From the NCBI RefSeq assembly GCF_036320965.1, contig NC_092226.1, forward strand, positions 19,288,502-19,352,501: a stretch of DNA of 64,000 nucleotides. The letters run 5' to 3'. Shown here in pieces: positions 1 through 8,938 of this stretch. The notes beneath the pieces are model-generated. The model was not told the DNA's origin. It did not search any database and saw nothing but the letters and a program-made list of their open reading frames with translations. This DNA is from Panulirus ornatus. Taxonomy: Eukaryota > Arthropoda > Malacostraca > Decapoda > Palinuridae. The first letter of the stretch is position 1. Each line of letters opens with the position of its first letter. Both the position numbers and the translations under genes were made by a program.

Positions 1-427
1 TTAGCTGCTCCCAAAACACTTGCCTCTCATGATCTTTCTTCTCATGCCCAGGTGCATATGCACCAATAATCACCCACCTCTCTCCATCAACTTTCAATTT
101 TACCCATATTAATCGAGAATTTACTTTCTTACATTCTATGACATACTCCCACAACTCCTGTTTCAGGAGTATTGCTACTCCTTCCCTTGCTCTTGTCCTC
201 TCACTAACCCCTGACTTCACTCCCCAGGTATTTCCAAACCACTCTTCCCCTTTACCCTTGAGCTTCGTTTCACTCAGAGCCAAAACATCCAGGTTCCTTT
301 CCTCAAACATACTACCTATCTCTCCTTTTTTCACATCTTGGTTACATCCACACACATTTAGGCACCCCACTCTGAGCCTTCGAGGAGGATGAGCACTCCC
401 CGCGTGACTCCTTCTTCTGTTTCCCAT
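1..427 (-). CDS. LINE A endonuclease, N-terminal half (runs off window)
   Basis: An open minus-strand frame starts at ATG 427-425 and runs about 142 codons to the left edge without a stop. It shows APE-type endonuclease landmarks: a strand resembling xLNVxG (RVGCLNVCG), then LDVLALSETKLKG (the SETK/E motif), then EGVAILL and WVIIGAYAPG. In non-LTR retrotransposons this domain nicks target DNA to prime reverse transcription. The leader just upstream (428-490) matches the head of repeat S. This is the only copy in the window that preserves the element's 5' region. Membership of family A is inferred, because the downstream half lies outside the window. Confidence 0.8.
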   Translation of the reverse strand, partial: MGNRRRSHAGSAHPPRRLRVGCLNVCGCNQDVKKGEIGSMFEERNLDVLALSETKLKGKGEEWFGNTWGVKSGVSERTRAREGVAILLKQELWEYVIECKKVNSRLIWVKLKVDGERWVIIGAYAPGHEKKDHERQVFWEQL

Positions 428-489
428 TTTAGAAAGTTAATACAAGGAGGGGAGGATTTCCGGCCCCCCGCTCCCGTCCCCTCTAGTCG

Positions 490-490
<1 letters not shown>
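428..490 (-). mobile_element. LINE A 5' leader, truncated
   Basis: Read on the minus strand, this segment starts GCGACTAGAGGGG and passes through GGCCGGAAATCCTCCCCTC to the ATG at 427. It matches repeat S from about S position 57 onward. The first ~56 bases of S are absent here, consistent with 5' truncation during insertion. An (AT)n tract follows at 491-520. Confidence 0.75.

Positions 491-520
<30 letters not shown>
491..520. repeat. (AT)n tract between LINE A leader and repeat S
   Basis: Pure dinucleotide run joining two same-orientation retroelement pieces. Confidence 0.95.
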
Positions 521-522
<2 letters not shown>

Positions 523-753
523 TTTTTCTTTTAAACTATTCGCCATTTCCCGCGTTAGCGAGGTAGCGTTAAGAACAGAGGACTGGGCCTTTGAGGGAAT
601 ATCCTCACCTGGCCCCCCTCTGTTCCTTCTTTTGGAAAATTGAAAAAAAATGAGAGGGGAGGATTTCCAGCCCCCCGCTCCCTCCCCTTTTAGTCGCCTT
701 CTACGACACGCAAGGAATACGTGGGAAGTATTCTTTCTCCCCTATCCCCAGGG
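521..753 (-). mobile_element. Repeat S copy 1
   Basis: Full-length minus-strand copy of the short repeat. The head (CCCTGGGGATAGGGG) is at the right end and the tail (GCGGGAAATGGCGAATAGTTT) at the left. It contains the shared hairpin CTCGC-TAAC-GCGGG. See copy 19721-19951 for the definition of the ends. Confidence 0.9.
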
Positions 754-835
754 ATATACAAAGTATAATAAATAAATAAATATATATATATATATATATA
801 TTATACAAAGTATACTTTATAATATATATATATTT
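754..835. repeat. AT-rich (TA)n tract
   Basis: Interrupted (TA)n with a repeated ATACAAAGTATA-like motif, lying between the head of repeat S and the 3' tail of the next LINE copy. Confidence 0.85.
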
Positions 836-1021
836 TTTGCTTTGTCGCTGTATCCCGCGTTTGCGAGGTAGCGCAAGGAAACAGACGAAAGAAATGGCCC
901 AACCCACCCCCATACACATGTATATACATACGTCCATATACGCAAATATACATACCTAAACAGCTTTCCATGGTTCACCCCAGACGCTTCACATGCCCTG
1001 ATTCAATCCACTGACAGCACG

Positions 1022-1810
1022 TCAACCCCGGTATACCACATCGATCCAATTCACTCTATTCCTTGCCCTCCTTTCACCCTCCTGCATGTTCAGGCCCCGA
1101 TCACACAAAATCTTTTTCACTCCATCTTTCCACCTCCAATTTGGTCTCCCACTTCTCCTCGTTCCCTCCACCTCCGACACATATATCCTCTTGGTCAATC
1201 TTTCCTCACTCATTCTCTCCATGTGCCCAAACCATTTCAAAACACCCTCTTCTGCTCTCTCAACCACGCTCTTTTTATTTCCACACATCTCTCTTACCCT
1301 TACGTTACTTACTCGATCAAACCACCTCACACCACACATTGTCCTCAAACATCTCATTTCCAGCACATCCATCCTCCTGCGCACAACTCTATCCATAGCC
1401 CACGCCTCGCAACCATACAACATTGTTGGAACCACTATTCCTTCAAACATACCCATTTTTGCTTTCCGAGATAATGTTCTTGACTTCCACACATTCTTCA
1501 AGGCTCCCAGGATTTTCGCCCCCTCCCTGTGATCTACTTCCGCTTCCATGGTTCCATCCGCTGCCAGATCCACTCCCAGATATCTAAAACAATTTACTTC
1601 CTCCAGTTTTTCTCCATTCAAACTTACCTCCCAATTGACTTGACCCTCAACCCTACTGTACCTAATTACCTTGCTCTTATTCACATTTACTCTTAACTTT
1701 CTTCTTTCACACACTTTACCAAACTCAGTCACCAGCTTCTGCAGTTTCTCACATGAATCAGCCACCAGCGCTGTATCATCAGCGAAAACAACAACTGACT
1801 CACTTCCCAA
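1022..1810 (-). pseudogene. LINE A RT end and C-terminal domain, second frame
   Basis: Continues the protein after the frameshift: FADDTALVADS (motif C), KLRVNVNKSKV, FRYLGVDL, YGCEAWAM, then the conserved C-terminal region FGHMERM..RGRP.WRWKDGVK. It ends VVYRG and stop, the short-UTR form of the stop codon. The ATG at 1810 is incidental. This C-terminal region recurs in LINEs with RTE/BovB-like architecture; its role is not established. Confidence 0.9.
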
Positions 1811-3282
1811 GCTCTCTCATCCACAACAGACTTCATACTTGCCCCTCTTTCCAAAACTCTTGCATTTACCTCCCTAACAACCCCATCCATAAACAAATTA
1901 AACAACCATGGAGACATCACACACCCCTGCCGCAAACCTACATTCACTGAGAACCAATCACTTTCCTCTCTTCCTACATGTACACATGCCTTACATCCTC
2001 GATAAAAACTTTTCACTGCTTCTAACAACTTGCCTCCCACTCCATATATTCTTAATACCTTCCACAGAGCATCTCTATCAACTCTATCATATGCCTTCTC
2101 CAGATCCATAAATGCTACATACAAATCCATTTGCTTTTCTAAGTATTTCTCACATACATTCTTCAAAGCAAACACCTGATCCACACATCCTCTACCACTT
2201 CTGAAACCACACTGCTCTTCCCCAATCTGATGCTCTGTACATGCGTTCACCCTCTCAATCAATACCCTCCCATATAATTTACCAGGAATACTCAACAAAC
2301 TTATACCTCTGTAATCTGAGCACTCACTCTTATCCCCTTTGCCTTTGTACAATGGCACTATGCACGCATTCCCCCAATCCTCAGGCACCTCACCATGAGT
2401 CATACATACATTAAATAACCTTACCAACCAGTCAATAATACAGTCACCCCCTTTTTTAATAAATTCGACTGCAATACCATCCAAACCTGCTGCCTTGCCG
2501 GCTTTCATCTTCCGCAAAGCTTTTACTACCTCTTCTCTGTTTACCAAATCATTTTCCCTAACCCTCTCACTTTGCACACCACCTCGACCAAAACACCCTA
2601 TATCTGCCACTCTATCATCAAACACATTCAACAAACCTTCAAAATACTCACGCCATCTCCTTCTCACATCACCACTACTTGTTATCACCTCCCCATTTGC
2701 GCCCTTCACTGAAGTTCCCATTTGCTCCCTTGTCTTACGCACTTTATTTACCTCCTTCCAGAACATCTTTTTATTCTCCCTAAAATTTAATGATGATCTC
2801 TCACCCCAACTCTCATTTGCCCTCTTTTTCACCTCTTGCACCTTTCTCTTGACCACCTGTCTCTTTCTTTTATACATCTCCCACTCAATTGCATTTTTTC
2901 CCTGCAAAAATCGTCCAAATGCCTCTCTCTTCTCTTTCACTAATAATCTTACTTCTTCATCCCACCACTCACTACCCTTTCTAATCAACCCACCTCCCAC
3001 TCTTCTCATGCCACAAGCATCTTTTGCGCAATCCATCACTGATTCCCTAAATACATCCCATTCCTCCCCCACTCCCCTTACTTCCATTGTTCTCACCTTT
3101 TTCCATTCTGTACTCAGTCTCTCCTGGTACTTCCTCACACAAGTCTCCTTCCCAAGTTCACTTACTCTCACCACCCTCTTCACCCCAACATTCACTCTTC
3201 TTTTCTGAAAACCCATACTAATCTTCACCTTAGCCTCCACAAGATAATGATCAGACATCCCTCCAGTTGCACCTCTCAGCAC
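1729..3282 (-). pseudogene. LINE A reverse transcriptase ORF, frameshifted at its active site
   Basis: 517 codons with no start of its own, because the copy is 5'-truncated. Visible in order: endonuclease end SDHYLVE, a long basic linker, RT motifs GKAAGLDGIAVEF, IVPLYKGKGD, YRGISLLSIPGK, QCGFRSGRGCVDQ, the motif A segment VAFMDLEKAYDRVDR with its catalytic Asp, and motif B LRQGCVMSPWLFNL. Motif C should follow, but the 2-bp insertion changes the frame and the protein ends a few residues on. The product would have been an RNA-dependent DNA polymerase acting at nicked chromosomal DNA. Confidence 0.9.
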
Positions 3283-3306
3283 ATTATATATATATATATA
3301 TATATA
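3283..3306. repeat. Palindromic (AT)n junction between inverted LINE copies
   Basis: ATTATATA...TATAAT lies exactly between two divergent family A copies whose truncated 5' ends face each other. Confidence 0.9.
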
Positions 3307-4194
3307 ATGTGTGGAAGAAGAAAGTTAAGAGTAAATGTGAATAAGAGCAAGGTTATTAGGTACAGTAGGGTTGAGGGTCAAGTCAATTGGGATGTGAGTT
3401 TGAATGGAGAAAAACTGGAGGAAGTGAAGTGTTTTAGATATCTGGGAGTGGATCTGGCAGCGGATGGAACCATGGAAGCGGAAGTGGATCATAGGGTGGG
3501 GGAGGGGGCGAAAATTCTGGGAGCCTTGAAGAATGTGTGGAAGTCGAGAACATTATCTCGGAAAGCAAAAATGGGTATGTTTGAAGGAATAGTGGTTCCA
3601 ACAATGTTGTATGGTTGCGAGGCGTGGGCTATGGATAGAGTTGTGCGCAGGATGATGGATGTGCTGGAAATGAGATGTTTGAGGACAATGTGTGGTGTGA
3701 GGTGGTTTGATCGAGTGAGTAACGTAAGGGTAAGAGAGATGTGTGGAAATAAAAAGAGCGTGGTTGAGAGAGCAGAAGAGGGTGTTTTGAAGTGGTTTGG
3801 GCACATGGAGAGGATGAGTGAGGAAAGATTGACCAAGAGGATATATGTGTCGGAGGTGGAGGGAGCAAGGAGAAGAGGGAGACCAAATTGGAGGTGGAAA
3901 GATGGAGTGAAAAAGATTTTGTGTGATCAGGGCCTGAACATGCAGGAGGGTGAAAGGAGGCCAAGGAATACAGTGAATTGGAGCGATGTGGTATACCGGG
4001 GTTGACGTGCTGTCAGTGGATTGAATCAAGGCATGTGAAGCGTCTGGGGTAAACCATGGAAAGCTGTGTAGGTATGTGTATTTGCGTGTGTGGACGTGTG
4101 TATATGCAAGTGTATGGGGGGGGGGGTTGGGCCATTTCTTTCGTCTGTTTCCTTGCGCTACCTCGCAAACGCGGGAGACAGCGACAAAGTATAA
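3307..4194 (+). mobile_element. LINE A copy, C-terminal end and short 3' UTR
   Basis: Plus-strand, strongly 5'-truncated copy. Coding remainder runs 3308-4005 (KLRVNVNKSKV to VVYRG, open throughout). A 3' UTR of about 190 bp follows, including a poly(G) run near 4111 and the terminal hairpin at about 4157-4185. It is the inverted counterpart of 1022-1725, so the pair could form a stem of about 700 bp. Confidence 0.9.
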
Positions 4195-4197
4195 AAA

Positions 4198-4270
<73 letters not shown>
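4193..4270. repeat. Poly(A) followed by (AT)n
   Basis: LINE tail: about 20 A then about 27 AT units, ending at the first base of repeat S. Confidence 0.95.
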
Positions 4271-4274
<4 letters not shown>

Positions 4275-4497
4275 GGGGATAGGGGAGAAAGAATACTTCC
4301 CACGTATTCCCTGCGTGTCGTAGAAGGCGACTAAAAGGGGAGGGAGCGGGGGGCTGGAAATCCTCCCCTCTCAATTTTTTTTAATTTTCCAAAAGAAGGA
4401 ACAGAGAAGGGAGCCAGGTGAGGATATTCCCTCAATGGCCCAGTCCTCAGTTCTTAACGCTACCTCGCTAACGCGGGAAATGGCGAATAGTTTGAAA
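4271..4497 (+). mobile_element. Repeat S copy 2
   Basis: Full-length plus-strand copy that starts exactly where the (AT)n ends. The internal stem GGGGAGG/CCTCCCC and the tail hairpin are both present. Confidence 0.9.

Positions 4498-4556
<59 letters not shown>
4498..4556. repeat. Short A run and (AT)n
   Basis: Tail of repeat S copy 2 running into about 25 AT units; the next element is an opposite-strand LINE tail. Confidence 0.95.
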
Positions 4557-4560
<4 letters not shown>

Positions 4561-5480
4561 CATTTTGCTTTGTCACTGTCTGCCACGTTTTCGATGTAGC
4601 GCAAGGAAACAAACGAAAGAAATGGCCCAACCCACCCCCATACACATGTATATACATACACGTCCACACACAAATATACATACCCATACATCTCAATGTA
4701 CACATATAAATACACACACAGACACATACATATATACACATGCACACAATTCACACTGTCTGCCTTTATTCATTCCCATCGCTACCTCGCCACGCATGGA
4801 ATAATATCCCCCTCCCCCCCTCATGTGTGCGAGGTAGCGCTAGGAAAGGACAACAAAGGCCACATTCGTTCACACTCAGTCTCTAGCTGTCATGCAATAA
4901 TGCCCGAAACCACAGCTCCCTTTCCACATCCAGGCCCCACACAACTTTCCATGGTTTACCCCAGACGCTTCACATGCCCTGATTCAATCCATTGACAGCA
5001 CGTCGACCCCGGTATACCACATCGATCCAATTCACTCTATTCCTTGCCCGCCTTTCACGCTCCTGCATGTTCAGGCCCCGATCACTCAAAATCTTTTTCA
5101 CTCCATCTTTTCACCTCCAATTTGGTCTCCCACTTCTCCTCGTTCCCTCCACCTCCAACACATATATCCTCTTGGTCAATCTTTTCTCACTCATTCTCTC
5201 CATGTGCCCAAACCATTTCAAAACACCTTCTTCTGCTCTCTCAACCATGCTCTTTTTATTTCCACACATCTCTCTTACCCTTACATTACTTACTCGATCA
5301 AACCACCTCACACCACACATTGTCCTCAAACATCTCATTTCCAGCACATCCACCCTCCTGTGCACAACTCTATCCATAGCCCACGCCTTGCAACCATACA
5401 ACATTGTTGGAACCACTATTCCTTCAAACATAGCCATTTTTGCTTTCGGAGATAATGTTCTCGACTTCCACACATTCTTC
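4557..5480 (-). mobile_element. LINE A copy with long 3' UTR, 5'-truncated
   Basis: Minus-strand copy. The coding remnant (about 5480-4968) carries the C-terminal domain with a TGG-to-TGA nonsense change at about 5111. The usual stop is changed to CGA, so the frame would run 13 codons further. Its 3' UTR is about 200 bp longer than in the short-UTR copies and includes an 18-19 bp inverted repeat at 4780-4839. Confidence 0.88.
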
Positions 5481-5503
5481 ATATATATATATATATATAT
5501 TAT
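5481..5503. repeat. (AT)n junction
   Basis: Short (AT)n tract between the 5' truncation point of the LINE and the head of repeat S. Confidence 0.9.
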
Positions 5504-5728
5504 CGCTGGGGATAGAGGAGAAAGAATACTTCCCACGTATTCCCTGCGTGTTGTAGAAGGCGACTAAAAGGGAAGGGAGCGGGGGCTGGAAATCCTCCCC
5601 TCTTGCTTTTTTTTTTTTCTCAAAGAAGGAACAGAGAAGGGGGCCAGATGAGGATATTCCCTCAAAGGCCCAGTCCTCTGTTCTTAACGCTACCTCGCTA
5701 ACGTGGGAAATGGTGAATAGTATGAAAG
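5504..5728 (+). mobile_element. Repeat S copy 3
   Basis: Plus-strand copy, slightly diverged (CGCTGGGG head, GTGGGAAATGGTGAATAG tail), followed by an A/T-rich run. Confidence 0.88.
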
Positions 5729-5744
5729 AAAATTTTTTTTTCTT

Positions 5745-6769
5745 TTTTTTTTGCCGCTGTCTCCCGTGTTTGTGAGGTAGCGCAAGGAAACAGACGAAAG
5801 AAATGGCCCAACCCACCCCCATACACACGAATATACATAAGTCCACACATACAAATATACATACCTACACAGCTTTCCATGGTTTACCCCAGACGCTTCA
5901 CATGCCTTGATCCAATCCACTGACAGCATGTCAACCCCGGTATACCACATCGATCCAATTCACTCTATTCCTTGCCCTCCTTTCACCCTCCTGCATGTTA
6001 AGGCCCCGATCACACAAAATCTTTTTCACTCCATCTTTCCACCTCCAATTTGGTCTCCCTCTTCTCCTCGTTCCCTCCACCTCCGACACATATATCCTCT
6101 TGGTCAATCTTTCCTCACTCATTCTCTCCATGTGCCCAAACCATTTCAAAACACCCTCTTCTGCTCTCTCAACCACGCTCTTTTTATTTCCACACATCTC
6201 TCTTACCCTTACGTTACTTACTCGATCAAACCACTTCACACCACACATTGTCCTTAAACATCTCATTTCCAGCACATCCATCCTCCTGCGCACAACTCTA
6301 TCCATAGCCCACGCCTCGCAACCATACAACATTGTTGGAACCACTTCAAACATACCCATTTTTGCTTTCCGAGATAATGCTCTCGACTTCCACACATTCT
6401 TCAAGGCTCCCAGAACTTTCGCCTCCTCCACCACCCTATGATCCACTTCCGCTTCCATGGTTCCATCCGCTGCCAGATCCACTCCCAGATATCTAAAACA
6501 CTTTACTTCCTCCAGTTTTTCTCCATTCAAACTTACCTCCCAATTGACTTGACCCTCAACCCTACTGTACCTAACGACCTTGCTCTTATTCACATTTACT
6601 CTTAACTTTCTTCTTTCACACACTTTACCAAACTCAGTCACCAGCTTCTGCAGTTTCTCACATGAATCAGCCACCAGCGTTGTATCATCAGCGAACAACA
6701 ACTGACTCACTTCCCAAGCTCTCTCATCCCCAACAGACTTCATACTTGCCCCTCTTTCCAAAACTCTTG
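5745..6769 (-). mobile_element. LINE A copy fused head-to-head to the next copy
   Basis: Minus-strand copy with the short-type 3' UTR. Coding remnant 6769-5931 runs from ARVLERGASM through FADDTTLVADS and the complete C-terminal domain without a stop. It lacks a few codons (GIV in GIVVPT). At 6769/6770 it joins a plus-strand copy with no spacer. Confidence 0.9.
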
Positions 6770-8437
6770 ATAACAAGTAGCGGTGATGTGAGAAGGAGAT
6801 GGAATGAGTATTTTGAAGGTTTGTTGAATGTGTCTGATGACAGAGTGGCAGATATAGGGTGTTTTGGTCGAGGTGGTGTGCAAAGTGAGAGGGTTAGGGA
6901 AAATGATTTGGTAAACAGAGAAGAGGTAGTAAAAGCTTTGCGGAAGATGAAAGCCGGCAAGGCAGCAGGTTTGGATGGCATTGCAGTGGAATTTATTAAG
7001 AAAGGGGGTGACTGTATTGTTGACTGGTTGGTAAGGTTATTTAATGTATGTATGACTCATGGTGAGGTGCCTGAGGATTGGCGGAATGCGTGCATAGTGC
7101 CATTGTACAAAGGCAAAGGGGATAAGAGTGAGTGCTCAAATTACAGAGGTATAAGTTTGTTGAGTATTCCTGGTAAATTATATGGGAGGGTATTGATTGA
7201 GAGGGTGAAGGCATGTACAGAGCATCAGATTGGGGAAGAGCAGTGCGGTTTCAGAAGTGGTAGAGGATGTGTGGATCAGGTGTTTGCTTTGAAGAATGTA
7301 TGTGAGAAATACTTAGAAAAGCAAATGGATTTGTATGTAGCATTTATGGATCTGGAGAAGGCATATGATAGAGTTGATAGAGATGCTCTGTGGAAGGTAT
7401 TAAGAATATATGGTGTGGGAGGCAAGTTGTTAGAAGCAGTGAAAAGTTTTTATCGAGGATGTAAGGCATGTGTACGTGTAGGAAGAGAGGAAAGTGATTG
7501 GTTCTCAGTGAATGTAGGTTTGCGGCAGGGGTGTGTGATGTCTCCATGGTTGTTTAATTTGTTTATGGATGGGGTTGTAAGGGAGGTAAATGCAAGAGTC
7601 CTGGAAAGAGGGGCAAGTATGAAGTCTGTTGGGGATGAGAGAGCTTGGGAAGTGAGTCAGTTGTTGTTCGCTGATGATACAGCGCTGGTGGCTGATTCAT
7701 GTGAGAAACTGCAGAAGCTGGTGACTGAGTTTGGTAAAGTGTGTGGAAGAAGAAAGTTGAGAGTAAATGTGAATAAGAGCAAGGTTATTAGGTACAGTAG
7801 GGGTGAGGGTCAAGTCAATTGGGAGGTGAGTTTGAATGGAGAAAAACTGGAGGAAGTGAAGTGTTTTAGATATCTGGGAGTGGATCTGTCAGCGGATGGA
7901 ACCATGGAAGCGGAAGTGGATCATAGGGTGGGGGAGGGGGCGAAAATTTTGGGAGCCTTGAAAAATGTGTGGAAGTCGAGAACATTATCTCGGAAAGCAA
8001 AAATGGGTATGTTTGAGGGAATAGTGGTTCCAACAATGTTGTATGGTTGCGAGGCGTGGGCTATGGATAGAGATGTGCGCAGGAGGATGGATGTGCTGGA
8101 AATGAGATGTTTGAGGACAATGTGTGGTGTGAGGTGGTTTGATCGAGTAAGTAACGTAAGGGTAAGAGAGAGGTGTGGAAATAAAAAGAGCGTGGTTGAG
8201 AGAGCAGAAGAGGGTGTTTTGAAATGGTTTGGGCACATGGAGAGAATGAGTGAGGAGAGATTGACCAAGAGGATATATGTGTCGGAGGTGGAGGGAACGA
8301 GGAGAAGAGGGAGACCAAATTGGAGGTGGAAAGATGGAGTGAAAAAGATTTTGTGTGATCGGGGCCTGAACATGCAGGAGGGTGAAAGGAGGGCAAGAAA
8401 TAGAGTGAATTGGAGTCATGTGGTATACAGGGGTTGA
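6770..8437 (+). CDS. LINE A reverse transcriptase remnant, uninterrupted
   Basis: RT fingers/palm and C-terminal domain of a non-LTR retrotransposon. Catalytic Asp residues of motif A (AFMD) and motif C (FADD) are intact. No native start codon survives. The best known relatives combine an APE endonuclease and an RT in one ORF, and here the first ~40% is missing. Clade assignment (RTE/BovB-like) rests on the C-terminal domain pattern and is tentative. Confidence 0.85.
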   Translation: MTSSGDVRRRWNEYFEGLLNVSDDRVADIGCFGRGGVQSERVRENDLVNREEVVKALRKMKAGKAAGLDGIAVEFIKKGGDCIVDWLVRLFNVCMTHGEVPEDWRNACIVPLYKGKGDKSECSNYRGISLLSIPGKLYGRVLIERVKACTEHQIGEEQCGFRSGRGCVDQVFALKNVCEKYLEKQMDLYVAFMDLEKAYDRVDRDALWKVLRIYGVGGKLLEAVKSFYRGCKACVRVGREESDWFSVNVGLRQGCVMSPWLFNLFMDGVVREVNARVLERGASMKSVGDERAWEVSQLLFADDTALVADSCEKLQKLVTEFGKVCGRRKLRVNVNKSKVIRYSRGEGQVNWEVSLNGEKLEEVKCFRYLGVDLSADGTMEAEVDHRVGEGAKILGALKNVWKSRTLSRKAKMGMFEGIVVPTMLYGCEAWAMDRDVRRRMDVLEMRCLRTMCGVRWFDRVSNVRVRERCGNKKSVVERAEEGVLKWFGHMERMSEERLTKRIYVSEVEGTRRRGRPNWRWKDGVKKILCDRGLNMQEGERRARNRVNWSHVVYRG

Positions 8438-8622
8438 CGTGCTGTCAGTGGATTGAAGCAAGGCATGTGAAGCGTCTGGGGTAAACCATGGAAAGCTGTG
8501 TAGGTATGTATATTTGCGTGTGTGGACGTGTGTATGTACATGTGTATGGGGGGGGGGGGTTGGGCCATTTCTTTCGTCTGTTTCCTTGCGCTACCTCGCA
8601 AACGCGGGAGACAGCGACAAAG

Positions 8623-8627
<5 letters not shown>
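6770..8627 (+). mobile_element. LINE A copy, open RT and C-terminal domain
   Basis: Plus-strand copy with a frame open from 6770 to the stop at 8437 (about 555 codons). In order: the linker, GKAAGLDGIAVEF, motif A VAFMDLEKAYDRVDR, motif B LRQGCVMSPWL, motif C FADDTALVADS, and the full C-terminal domain ending VVYRG. The 3' UTR carries a poly(G) run and the hairpin and ends near 8627. The frame continues 5' into the inverted neighbour by chance. The endonuclease is missing, so the copy is dead on arrival, but the sequence is young. Confidence 0.92.

Positions 8628-8697
<70 letters not shown>
8628..8697. repeat. Poly(A) and (AT)n
   Basis: LINE tail of about 27 A then (AT)n, ending at the tail end of an opposite-strand repeat S. 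Confidence 0.95.
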
Positions 8698-8699
<2 letters not shown>

Positions 8700-8938
8700 C
8701 TTTTCTTTCTTTCAAAATATTCGCCATTTCCCGCATTAGCAAGGTAGCGTTAAGAACAGAGGACTGGGCCTCTGAGGGAATATCCTCACCTGGCCCCCTT
8801 CTCTGTTCCTTCTTTTGGAAAATTAAAAAAAAAAGAGAGGGGAGGATTTCCAGCCCCCCCACTCCCTTCCCTTTTAGTTACCTTCTACGACACGCAGGGA
8901 ATACGTGGGAAGGATTCTTTCTCCCCTATCCCCAGGGG
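8698..8938 (-). mobile_element. Repeat S copy 4
   Basis: Minus-strand full-length copy; the head at 8938 directly abuts a LINE A 3' UTR. Confidence 0.9.

Larger units (their letters stand above)
836..3282 (-). mobile_element. LINE A copy, RT and C-terminal domain, 5'-truncated
   Basis: Minus-strand copy that begins at the end of the endonuclease (GGMSDHYLVE, 3282) and runs through the reverse transcriptase and C-terminal domain to a stop at 1022. A 3' UTR with the conserved hairpin ends near 836. It contains two overlapping ORFs, 3282-1729 and 1810-1022. A 2-bp insertion near 1781-1784, inside the codons for the catalytic FADD box, breaks the frame, so this copy cannot make active enzyme. 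Confidence 0.92.

Noticed and set aside
3489..4374. Long ORFs (111-273 codons) antisense to LINE A coding sequence, repeated at every copy
   Set aside because: They are mirror frames of the LINE C-terminal domain and UTR. They recur only because the LINE recurs, and contain simple-repeat and poly(A) translations.
5745..8627. Head-to-head LINE copies as one twin-primed insertion
   Set aside because: Both halves have their own 3' UTR and overlap in content; twin-priming predicts adjacent, non-overlapping segments with one tail.
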